NCBI RefSeq assembly: GCF_014635325.1
Contig: NZ_BMCT01000003.1
Span: 1-64,000 of the forward strand
Length of the DNA stretch: 64,000 nt
Source: Azorhizobium oxalatiphilum
Lineage (GTDB): Bacteria; Pseudomonadota; Alphaproteobacteria; Rhizobiales; Xanthobacteraceae
Direction of reading: 5' to 3'
Shown: piece by piece, positions 9,149-17,424 of the stretch
Position numbering within the stretch: the first letter of the stretch is position 1
Layout: every line of letters starts with the position of its first letter
Translations under genes and position numbers: made by a program
The notes under the pieces: model-generated
Told to the model about the DNA's origin: nothing
The model's input: the letters and a program-made list of their open reading frames with translations, nothing else
Database searches by the model: none

Positions 9149-10980
9149 TGCCCATGGATGGCGCCGCACGCTTCGATTATGTGATCGTGGGCGGCGGCTC
9201 TGCCGGCGCGGTCCTCGCCGCGCGGCTGGCGGAGGCCGGCAGCCGCGTCCTGCTGCTGGAGGCGGGCGGTGATCCGCTGGCGCCGCCGCCCGAGACAAGC
9301 GCCTCCAAGATTGATCCTGCGACCAATATGCCGTCCCGGCCGCTGGCGCCGGATTACAGGGTGCCGGCCTTCCATGCCTTCGCGTCCGAAAATCCCGGTA
9401 TCTCGTGGGACTATTGGGTCCGCCATTATGCGGATGACGCGCAGCAGCGGAAGGACTGGCGCTACAGCGCGGCTGAAGACGGCGTGCTCTATCCCCGGGT
9501 GCGGGCGCTGGGGGGATGCTCGGCGCACCATGCCCTCATCATCGTGCGCCCCAATGATCTGGACTGGAACCATATCTGGCAGCTCACCGGCGATGACAGC
9601 TGGCGGGCCTCGAACATGCTCGGCTACTTCCGCCGCATCGAGCGCTGCCGCTATCGCTTCTTCGGCTGGCGCTGGATGTGGCGGCTGCTGGGCTGGGATC
9701 CCACCGGGCACGGCTGGAACGGCTGGCTCAGCACCGAACATGCCGTACCCCTGCGCGCCCTGCGTGACCGCAGCCTGCGGCGCGGCCTGCTCAATTCCAT
9801 TCGCGCGGCGGCGGACAGCTTTCGCGGCGGCGAGCTGGAATGGGAAACCACACGGCTCGATCCCAATGAGGTGCGCTGGTGGAACCCCTTCGCCAGCGGT
9901 GTGCGGCAGGTGCCGCTCTCCACCCGCCGACATGCCCGGCACGGGCCGCGCGAGCGCTGCGAGGAGGTGCGCCGGCGCTTTCCCGAGCGGCTGGAGGTGC
10001 GCCTTCATGCGCAGGTGCAGCGCGTTCTCGTGAGCGGCACCCCGCCTCGCGCCGAGGGCGTGGTCTATCGCCAGAACGGCATCGAACATACGGTGCAAGC
10101 GGGCCGGGAGGTGGTGCTGTGCGGCGGCGTGTTCGAGACGCCGAAACTGCTCATGCTCTCGGGCATCGGCTGCCCCGCGCAACTGACACGGCACGGCATC
10201 GCGCCGGTGGTGGACCTGCCGGGCGTGGGCGCCAATCTGCAGGACCGCTACGAGATCGGCGTGGTGAGCCGCATGAAGCGTCCGTGGCAGATGCTGTCCA
10301 GCGTGACCTACAGCACGCACGATCGCTTCTATCGCCTCTGGAGCTGGTTCGGCCTCGGCAACTATGCCAGCAACGGCGTGCTGTTCTCGCTTGCGCTGAA
10401 ATCGCAACCGACGCTGGCGGTGCCGGACCTCTACTGCTTCTCGCTGCTCGCGGATTTTCGGGGCTATTACAAGGGCTATTCCGAGCGCATCCGCAAGCCG
10501 GACTATCTCTCCTGGGTGATCCTGAAGGCCTACACGGGCAACAGCGCCGGCCATGTGCGCCTGCGCTCGGCGGACCCCGACGCACAGCCGGAGGTGCAGT
10601 TCCATTATTTCGAGGAAGGCAACGGCCCGGCCGAGGATCTGGATGCGGTGGTGGCGGGCATCCGTTTCGTGCGCAAGGTGGCGGATGCCATGGATGACGA
10701 GGTGGCCGAAGAGGAGGAGCCGGGCCGCCAGCGCGACAGCGATGAGGCGCTGCGCGACTATGTGCGCGCCAATGCCTGGGGCCATCATGCCTGCGGCACC
10801 TGTGCCATGATGCCCCGCGCCGAAGGCGGGGTGGTGGACAGCGCCTTCCGGGTTTATGGCGTCGAGGGGCTGCGGGTGGTGGACGCCTCCATCTTTCCGC
10901 GCATCCCCGGCTATTTTCTCGCTACGCCGGTCTACATGATCGCCGAGAAGGCGGCGGATACGCTGCTGCTGGGCAGATGA
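9148..10980 (+). CDS. GMC-family flavin oxidoreductase
   Basis: This 610-residue FAD enzyme belongs to the glucose-methanol-choline oxidoreductase family, which oxidises primary or secondary alcohols. The N-terminal dinucleotide site VIVGGGSAGAVLAARLAE starts at residue 12. The second family signature, GGVFETPKLLMLSGIG, lies near residue 326. The catalytic histidine region WGHHACGTCAM is at 545-552, followed by the closing RVVDASIFPRIPGYF. There is no signal peptide, so it should be cytoplasmic or peripheral. The ATG overlaps the previous stop (TGATG), making this the last gene of the redox operon. It is larger than choline dehydrogenase because of an insert around residues 160-230 rich in Trp and Arg. 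The product of its reaction could feed, or receive from, the flavin oxidoreductase encoded at 1260. Confidence 0.8.
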   Translation: MPMDGAARFDYVIVGGGSAGAVLAARLAEAGSRVLLLEAGGDPLAPPPETSASKIDPATNMPSRPLAPDYRVPAFHAFASENPGISWDYWVRHYADDAQQRKDWRYSAAEDGVLYPRVRALGGCSAHHALIIVRPNDLDWNHIWQLTGDDSWRASNMLGYFRRIERCRYRFFGWRWMWRLLGWDPTGHGWNGWLSTEHAVPLRALRDRSLRRGLLNSIRAAADSFRGGELEWETTRLDPNEVRWWNPFASGVRQVPLSTRRHARHGPRERCEEVRRRFPERLEVRLHAQVQRVLVSGTPPRAEGVVYRQNGIEHTVQAGREVVLCGGVFETPKLLMLSGIGCPAQLTRHGIAPVVDLPGVGANLQDRYEIGVVSRMKRPWQMLSSVTYSTHDRFYRLWSWFGLGNYASNGVLFSLALKSQPTLAVPDLYCFSLLADFRGYYKGYSERIRKPDYLSWVILKAYTGNSAGHVRLRSADPDAQPEVQFHYFEEGNGPAEDLDAVVAGIRFVRKVADAMDDEVAEEEEPGRQRDSDEALRDYVRANAWGHHACGTCAMMPRAEGGVVDSAFRVYGVEGLRVVDASIFPRIPGYFLATPVYMIAEKAADTLLLGR

Positions 10981-11020
10981 TCTCCTCGCCGGGCCGTCCG
11001 TGTCCGGCAACGCACCCCAG

Positions 11021-11037
11021 GCGGAAGGAACTTCCGC
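11021..11037 (+). terminator. Short hairpin after the redox operon
   Basis: The bases GCGGAAG and CTTCCGC form a 7-bp perfect stem around a GAA loop about 40 bases after the end of the GMC gene. No T-run follows, so it is a weak intrinsic terminator at best. Placement between two same-strand transcription units is the main support. Confidence 0.35.
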
Positions 11038-11116
11038 TGTCCGCATTCATCGTCTATCGACGGCATGAAGCCGTGCGCAGCCTCCCGCCGCGGACGCAAG
11101 GACAGGCGGAGCCGGT

Positions 11117-11980
11117 ATGACCGACGTAACCGACGCGGTGCTGGGACGCATGGAGCGTCTCGAATGGCTGATGAGCCAGGCGGCGGCGGCTCAGGGCGCC
11201 TCCGCGCTGGTTGCGGAAGACCTCCTGCTGGAAGAGCAGATCCGCAAGTTCGGCCCGACCTTCCTCGCCAAATACAACACGCATCTGTTTTCGCAGGCCT
11301 ATGAGGATGCCGCGATCTCGGAAATCTTTGCCAGGATCGGCACGCGGCACAAAACCTTCATCGAGATCGGCGTGGAGGACGGATCGGAGAACACCACGCG
11401 CCTTCTGCTCATGCTGGGCTGGAAGGGAGTGTGGATCGAAGGCAATGCCGGCTTCTACAATCGCATCACCGACACCTTCGCCAATGAGATCGCCTCCGGC
11501 CAGCTGCAGGCCATCCATGCCATGGCCGAGCCGGACACTGTTCAGTCGTTGATCGACAGCGCCAATCTCGGCCCGGAAGTGGACTTGCTCAGCGTCGATA
11601 TCGATCAGCACACCTCCCATGTCTTCCGGGCGATCCAGACATCGGCCCGGGCCGCCTGCGTCGAATACAACGCCCATTTTCCCCCGGCGGTGGACTATGA
11701 GGTGCCCTATGTTCCGGGGGCGGCCTGGAACGGCACCAACTGGTTCGGCGCAAGCCTCAAGCGGCTGGAGGTCATTGCCGCCGGGAAGGATCTGTCCCTC
11801 GTGGGGTGTGATCTCATGGGCATCAACGCCTTCTTCGTGCGCAACGATCTGACGGAAGATCGTTTCCCCAAACCGTTCACCGCCGGCCATCATTATCAGC
11901 CGCCCCGCTATCAGCTGATCCGGCCCCACCGGGGGCATCGGAAGCTGTCGGGCGAAGAAGCGCGCACGATGCCGCGATAG
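11117..11980 (+). CDS. FkbM-like methyltransferase-domain protein
   Basis: This 287-residue protein has a nucleotide/SAM-binding-like motif, FIEIGVEDGSENTTRLLL, near residues 76-93, followed by GWKGVWIEG and, later, LLSVDID, in the style of FkbM-type methyltransferases. It is clearly homologous along its length to the N-terminal half of the two-domain protein encoded at 17425-19074. Shared segments include RIGTR, VEIG/IEIG and LVGCDL, plus a final HY(E/Q)PPR. It has an N-terminal coiled-coil-like stretch. It lies on the plus strand, convergent with the glycan operon, and ends 33 bases before it. It probably modifies, or belongs with, the surface glycan made by that operon. A methyltransferase activity is inferred, not proven by motif. 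Confidence 0.65.
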   Translation: MTDVTDAVLGRMERLEWLMSQAAAAQGASALVAEDLLLEEQIRKFGPTFLAKYNTHLFSQAYEDAAISEIFARIGTRHKTFIEIGVEDGSENTTRLLLMLGWKGVWIEGNAGFYNRITDTFANEIASGQLQAIHAMAEPDTVQSLIDSANLGPEVDLLSVDIDQHTSHVFRAIQTSARAACVEYNAHFPPAVDYEVPYVPGAAWNGTNWFGASLKRLEVIAAGKDLSLVGCDLMGINAFFVRNDLTEDRFPKPFTAGHHYQPPRYQLIRPHRGHRKLSGEEARTMPR

Positions 11981-12013
11981 CCGCCCCGCCGGAGTGGGAG
12001 CGCAGGGGAGGGG

Positions 12014-13660
12014 CTACTGGGCCTCCTCGACCTCGAAGACATGGAACCGGACGCCGCCATTTTCGAACGTGGCGACGGTGCGAACCGCGCGCGCATATTT
12101 CAGCAGCGTGGCGCGCGCCTCATCCTCGCTGGGGCCATTGCTGCCCGCGATGACAGCAATGTCGCCCTTGGTCAGCCCGTCGCGCAGTGTGGGATAGGTT
12201 TCTCGCGACGTGACCAGCGCGCGATCCGTGAACGAGGCCAGCACGCTCCAGATGAAATAGAGCTGCGGGTCGGCGCGATCATAGAAGAGGCTCGGCAGCT
12301 TCCCGTTCGAAACCTCCACGATCCGCGCATGGACGGCGCGCACGGCGCGGTCGTCGGCAAAGTGTCCGGGATTGAAGGCGCTCAGAAGCCCGATCAGAAC
12401 CATGGCGGCGATGGTGGCGCGGACCTTCGAGATGGCGAAGCTGGCCGCCAGCAGCAGGCCCATGAGAATGCCGAGCGTCGGCATGGAGAGGGAGACGTAG
12501 CGGGAGAGCCCGGCCCCGTCGCCGATCCATACGCGCACCAGGAAAGCGGAGCCGAACACCACGAGCGTCATCGCGACCATGCCGCGGAACTGGCTGCGAA
12601 ACAGCAGGATGCCGAAGGCGATCATGCTGAATGGCGCAAGGATGGTGGAATGCATGCCGTCGCGGGACAGCAGCCAGAGCTTTCCGGTCACTTCGCCGGT
12701 GAACATGACGCCATAGAGGCCCACCACCGCCCACAGCCAGAAGGTTTCAAACCGCGAGGTCGTGCCCCGGAACCGTTTCGCCGCCAGTCCGACGGCGGCA
12801 CCGACCAGGGCTGCGAGGGGCACGGTGATCCAGTAGCCGCGCGCGACCAGCGCGGCGAGCTGCGCGTTCCAGCCGGAGACGTTGGCCTGGACGACGCCGA
12901 TCTGCTTCATGATGAAGAAGAAATCACCGCCGTGCAGCACCACCATCAGGGTGCCGAACAGGGCCTGGGCGATGAGGGCGCCGATGGTGCCGCAGATCAC
13001 CACCCGCAGCAGATGCTTGCCCCAGTCACGCAGTGACCGGGCGTTCTGGACGACGAAGCCGGAATAGATGAAGAGCAGGGGGAAGACGATGGCCGATGCC
13101 AGATGCACGAAGATCATGCAGGTAGCGAAAAAGCCGGCGGCCACCGTCATGAGACTGCGGCGGCTTTCGTTCCGCGCGGCGGTCAGGCAGGCGAGGGTGA
13201 GCATCTCATAGGTGAGCACGCCCTTGTCCACATAGTCCCAGCCGATGGAGCGCAGGAAGTAGAAGTCTGTGGCCAGCAGGAGCGACACCGAGACTGCCAC
13301 GCGAAGTGGCATATAGGTGCGTACGACATAATAGAACGACAATATGATCGCCGTGTAGCACACGCCGATATTGAAGGTGAGTTTATAGTAGTTGTCGCCC
13401 GATATGAGGTAGAGGAAATGGCCGGGCAGGAAATAGGCCAGGCGGGTCCCGATATAGGCATTTCCCGGCCAGATGTAATGGTCAGAAAACTGGAAGAGGT
13501 GGTGGAAGTAGCCATAGTACATCCACACGTCCCAATCCCCCTGGGGATTGGTCAGCCAGATCGGTGCAAGGGCGAACAGCCCGAAGGGAATGAGGAGCAG
13601 AAGCAGCCCGAACATCCAGGTCTGGGGGGCCGCTTTCGGGGAACTGTCCTGCTGCATCAT
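12014..13660 (-). CDS. Polytopic membrane glycosyltransferase-like protein
   Basis: This 548-residue protein has about ten or more hydrophobic helices spread over the chain and a periplasmic-type loop after the first helix containing GDWDVWMYYGYFHHLF. That arrangement (a short cytoplasmic start, an acidic residue pair in the first large loop, many helices, then a C-terminal soluble tail) resembles GT-C fold glycosyltransferases that use polyprenyl-linked sugars. No exact family signature was identified. It is the last gene of the minus-strand glycan operon, 63 bases after the triple glycosyltransferase gene. It could add a sugar to a lipid carrier or protein at the outer face of the inner membrane, or it may be a membrane protein of another kind. 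Confidence 0.6.
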   Translation of the reverse strand: MMQQDSSPKAAPQTWMFGLLLLLIPFGLFALAPIWLTNPQGDWDVWMYYGYFHHLFQFSDHYIWPGNAYIGTRLAYFLPGHFLYLISGDNYYKLTFNIGVCYTAIILSFYYVVRTYMPLRVAVSVSLLLATDFYFLRSIGWDYVDKGVLTYEMLTLACLTAARNESRRSLMTVAAGFFATCMIFVHLASAIVFPLLFIYSGFVVQNARSLRDWGKHLLRVVICGTIGALIAQALFGTLMVVLHGGDFFFIMKQIGVVQANVSGWNAQLAALVARGYWITVPLAALVGAAVGLAAKRFRGTTSRFETFWLWAVVGLYGVMFTGEVTGKLWLLSRDGMHSTILAPFSMIAFGILLFRSQFRGMVAMTLVVFGSAFLVRVWIGDGAGLSRYVSLSMPTLGILMGLLLAASFAISKVRATIAAMVLIGLLSAFNPGHFADDRAVRAVHARIVEVSNGKLPSLFYDRADPQLYFIWSVLASFTDRALVTSRETYPTLRDGLTKGDIAVIAGSNGPSEDEARATLLKYARAVRTVATFENGGVRFHVFEVEEAQ

Positions 13661-13723
13661 GCCGACTATACCGATACCAGATTGTTGTCGCGCCCGTTTC
13701 GGCGATAGCCGCCGATCGAAACC

Positions 13724-16700
13724 CTACGAACGGGTGCCCGTCACGTCCTTCACCAGGTGCGCGACGTTGCGCGCGAATGCCTCGCCGGAGAAGTCGTGCG
13801 CCCGCGTGCGGGCAGCACGCATCATCTGCTGCATGGGCTCTGCCGCGTCGGGTGAAAAGATCTCCTGCGTCAGGCGGGCGAGGCCGTCCGGTGAATTGTA
13901 GAGAAAGCCCGTCTTGCCGTGGGTGATGATCTCCGCAGGTCCACCAACGTCGAGGGCGCAGGGGATGGCGCCTGCGGACATGGCCTCCACGACGCTGATG
14001 CCGAAATGCTCCGCCCGGCCGGGTTCCTCCGCGAGGTCCACGCCAAGGCCGGTGCCGTGCCAATAGACGGTGGCATCGGCATAGAGCCCGTTCAGTTCCT
14101 CGGCCGAACAGTTGACATGGAAATGGATGGGATAGCCCTGCGCGGCGGCCTGCAACTGCGCCAGATAGTCGAGGTTCGTCGTGTCCGGAGTCACGGAGCC
14201 GGCGAGATGGAACTCCACCGGCTCGCTGAAGCGATGGCAGATGGATTTGAACGCCTCGATCAGGACATCATGCCGCTTCGAGTGTCCGCCCACGAAGAAG
14301 CGACCGACAGTGAGGATGTGCCGCTTTTTCTCTCTCTCTCCCGCATGAAGCAGCGGGACTGGCGGGGCGAGAATGCGCACGGTCGGCGGACGCAGCTTCA
14401 ACTCTCGCAGAGCCGCATAGATATGTGTGGCCGCATAGAGGGAATAGACCGCGATCGTACCGTAGCCGGCCAGCCTCTGCATCTCCGCGCCGGTCGGCAC
14501 GCCGTTCTGCCGGAAGGGGAACTGGCACAGGAAGATGCAGGTTTTTCCGCGGGCGGCGACGGGCGGAATGATGTGATTGCCCATGGCCACCATGAGATCG
14601 GGGGATGGGCCGGCAAGAAATTCCTCTTCCGAAGCCAGCTTGAGACGGGACAGGTCCACCTTGAGCTCTCGCCCCAGATTCAGCAGGCGCAGGCGGCTGT
14701 ATCTGTGACGCGTGACTACCGTCACCTGGTACTGGTCGGAAAGCGCATTCGCCAGTTCCAGCAGATAGCGCTCGCCACCGCCGGGGGTGAGTGCATAAGG
14801 CGTGTATAGAAACGCCGTCGGGGCCTCTGTGCCTGCGGTCTCCGTCTGCGACGGCGGGTGATCCGGCGCGGTGCTGCTGTGCCCGTCGGCTACGTCAGGA
14901 GCCGCTTGCCAGCGCGCCCGGAGCTTCTCGCGATTGAGCGTGGCCAGCAGACTGTCGCGCGCGTCGGCGTCAGGCTCGCTGCCGGCCTTCCCCTCAGGGA
15001 TGACGACCCGCGCCTGCGGATTATCCAGCAGCGTGCGCCCCAGTGCCCGAACCTTCAGGAACAGGTCCGCATCCTCGCAATAGATCGGCTCGTAGGAGAG
15101 ATCGAAGCCGCCGGCTTCCAAAAACAGGTCCCGCGACAGCAGCAGCGCCGGGGCGCTGGCGGTTCCGTCCCAGCCCTCCGGCAGCAGCTCCGACAGGCGA
15201 TCCTGTGCTTCCGTTCCATGCCTCTCTGCCGCTTTGCCGCCATTCGGGGCGAGAAGCGCAGGGCGAACCACACCGACTGCCGCATCCGTTTCCGCCGCTG
15301 ATACCAGAGCCTCCAGCCATTCCGGCTGCACCCAGGCCCTATTGTCGAGCAGGCAGAGGAAGCGCCCCGTCGCCGCTTCGGCGGCTATGTTGAGCGCTTC
15401 GCCCCGGAAGCGGTCACAGCCGATCTCCAGCAGGCGCACGCCCGCGCCGAGACGGCGCAGCGGCGCCAGGGCGTCAGGATCGCTGCCATTGTCTGCGATG
15501 ATGATTTCGTAGGTGCGGTTGCGGGTGTGCGTCCAGATCTGCCGGATGCATTCCAGCGTCCACGGCACGTCATCGCGATTGACGATGAGAATCGAGACTG
15601 CGGGCCGGGTCTGGCTGCACCAGCGTGCTGCCGGCATCAGGACGGGGCCCGGCACGATGTCGGGCGCGCCGGGAACGCTGAGCTTCTGGGTGTGGTGCGC
15701 AAAGCGCAGGGAGGCAGCCTGTTGAGCCCGGAAGCCGCCCGCGACCATCGTCTCCAGCGTTCCCCGCCATTCCGGCCGCCGGTAGCCTTGTTTGAGGGCC
15801 GCAGTCCCCAGATCCCGCGCCTCGGGCTCGAGGATGGCGTGCCGGAACAGATCCACCGCGACTCCCAGATCATCGGGAGGGAAGTACCAGATCAGGTCGC
15901 CGGCATGGGCTCGCACCACGGGCAGATCGGACGCAAGACACAGCTTGCCGTACAGCAGGCTCTCCGCCACCGGCAGTCCGTAGCCCTCGCTGATCGAAGG
16001 GAAGGCGCTGAACAGGCACGCGCCATAAAGGCCTGCCACCTCCGCGTCGGAGAGGCCTTCGGCAACGAGGATCTTTCCGGATGCGAACAGCTCCGCCAGG
16101 GCGGGATCCTGCCCGGCGAGCCCGAGATCGTCGCGTCCGGCCAGGACCAACTGCGGCACCCGCTCCGCGCCGAGGCGCGCGACCAGTTCGTGCCAGATGC
16201 GGCACAGGAAGAGCTGGTTCTTCCGCCGGTCGATGGTGCCCACGCAGAGCACGAAGCCGTCCGTACTCACCTTGGCGGCCCGCGGCCCGCGCGTCATCAA
16301 CGCGTCCGAACGGGGCTCCAGTGCCCGCTGCCCATAGGTGACAAGCTCGAGAACCGCCTTGCTCTCCAGCCGCGCGAGGGCCGCCCAGCGCAGGATCTGG
16401 TCGCGTACGAAGGGGGTCGAGACGAAGATGACGTCGGCGGTCTGCACAACGGTGCCAAGCCACTCCTCGAACGAGGTGGCATAGGCGTCTCCTACCAGAT
16501 CCGGCCGTTCGATCGGGATGATGTCGTTGATGAGAACGCTGAACGTCACGCCCTGGCTGGACAGCTTGCGGAACAGGCCGATGAAGGGAGCAGCCCAGAT
16601 CAGGCCGGTGAAGAACACATGGTCGCCCGGCTGCGGCGTCCGGAACGCGCCTTGCGCAGGGTCCTCCATGGCGGGGAGCAGCGCATCGGCCGGCAGCCCC

Positions 16701-17263
16701 AGATGCTTCGCCAGACCGCGCAGGGCCTCCGGACGCTTCTCCTCGATCAGTCCCGAGGGGCTTCCGCCCATCACGCACGGGATGCAGTCCTGCGGTCCCT
16801 TTCGGGAGGCAAGGAACAGCTCCATGGAGACCTTGCCGACGCCGGTCAGATGATCGTGCGTCTCCAGCCAGTCGAGCGTATCGCCGATATAGAACCAGAA
16901 ACGTCCGGCAGGCTCGTTTGCCTGCTCCGCGCGCGCCTGCATCAGGGCACGGCCCTCGCCATGGCGCAGGAAATGCACGAGCGGATTGGCGCCTGTGGCG
17001 GCAAGCTCGGGGTGGGCCGCCAGATACTGCCGGGCATTGAACGCCTGGCTGGGCGCGCGGTCTTCCGTGCCGCCAAAGGCCAGATAGTGGCTCAGGGCAT
17101 CCATGCCGGAGCGCGACACATCGGGATAAGTCGCCAGATACCAATCGGGATCGAACAGGCCCGATCCCGCGATCAGCTCATAGTCCTTGATGCGGCGACG
17201 AAGCTTGGCTCCGACGATAGGCAGGAAGCGACGCAGCCGTCGCATTTCTGTCGGCAACTTCAC
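13724..17263 (-). CDS. Giant multidomain glycosyltransferase (GT4-GT2-GT4)
   Basis: This 1179-residue protein carries three glycosyltransferase modules. Residues about 35-110 hold two short repeats of the FDPDWYLATYPDV type, common at the start of such proteins. A GT4-like module follows, with FVLCVGTIDRRKNQ near residue 330 and FPSISEGYGLPVAE. Then comes a GT2 module (VSILIVNRDDVPWTLECI, later ADNGSD and LLDN). The C-terminal part is another GT4 domain, with TPGGGERYLLELANAL and FGISVVEAMSAGAIP. It should be cytoplasmic and able to add more than one sugar to a growing glycan. The start codon is GTG at 17263. An ATG 18 bases downstream is an alternative. It belongs to the minus-strand glycan operon. 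Confidence 0.8.
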   Translation of the reverse strand: MKLPTEMRRLRRFLPIVGAKLRRRIKDYELIAGSGLFDPDWYLATYPDVSRSGMDALSHYLAFGGTEDRAPSQAFNARQYLAAHPELAATGANPLVHFLRHGEGRALMQARAEQANEPAGRFWFYIGDTLDWLETHDHLTGVGKVSMELFLASRKGPQDCIPCVMGGSPSGLIEEKRPEALRGLAKHLGLPADALLPAMEDPAQGAFRTPQPGDHVFFTGLIWAAPFIGLFRKLSSQGVTFSVLINDIIPIERPDLVGDAYATSFEEWLGTVVQTADVIFVSTPFVRDQILRWAALARLESKAVLELVTYGQRALEPRSDALMTRGPRAAKVSTDGFVLCVGTIDRRKNQLFLCRIWHELVARLGAERVPQLVLAGRDDLGLAGQDPALAELFASGKILVAEGLSDAEVAGLYGACLFSAFPSISEGYGLPVAESLLYGKLCLASDLPVVRAHAGDLIWYFPPDDLGVAVDLFRHAILEPEARDLGTAALKQGYRRPEWRGTLETMVAGGFRAQQAASLRFAHHTQKLSVPGAPDIVPGPVLMPAARWCSQTRPAVSILIVNRDDVPWTLECIRQIWTHTRNRTYEIIIADNGSDPDALAPLRRLGAGVRLLEIGCDRFRGEALNIAAEAATGRFLCLLDNRAWVQPEWLEALVSAAETDAAVGVVRPALLAPNGGKAAERHGTEAQDRLSELLPEGWDGTASAPALLLSRDLFLEAGGFDLSYEPIYCEDADLFLKVRALGRTLLDNPQARVVIPEGKAGSEPDADARDSLLATLNREKLRARWQAAPDVADGHSSTAPDHPPSQTETAGTEAPTAFLYTPYALTPGGGERYLLELANALSDQYQVTVVTRHRYSRLRLLNLGRELKVDLSRLKLASEEEFLAGPSPDLMVAMGNHIIPPVAARGKTCIFLCQFPFRQNGVPTGAEMQRLAGYGTIAVYSLYAATHIYAALRELKLRPPTVRILAPPVPLLHAGEREKKRHILTVGRFFVGGHSKRHDVLIEAFKSICHRFSEPVEFHLAGSVTPDTTNLDYLAQLQAAAQGYPIHFHVNCSAEELNGLYADATVYWHGTGLGVDLAEEPGRAEHFGISVVEAMSAGAIPCALDVGGPAEIITHGKTGFLYNSPDGLARLTQEIFSPDAAEPMQQMMRAARTRAHDFSGEAFARNVAHLVKDVTGTRS

Positions 17264-17424
17264 ACTGATACGCCCCTGAGCCCTGACGCCCCACCGCCCA
17301 CCAATTCACGTGCACCCAGCGTGATGCTGCCGCTCCAATAGAAGCGGCCATGGTACAGTAAAACCATATATGAGGTGCACTGCATTGTCAGCCATTATCG
17401 GCGTTCTGCAATATTATCCATCAT

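Noticed and set aside
15527-17341. Plus-strand open frame of 604 codons opposite the triple glycosyltransferase gene
   Set aside because: Amino acid content is Arg/Gly/His/Gln-rich and unlike a protein family. The minus strand carries obvious glycosyltransferase motifs.
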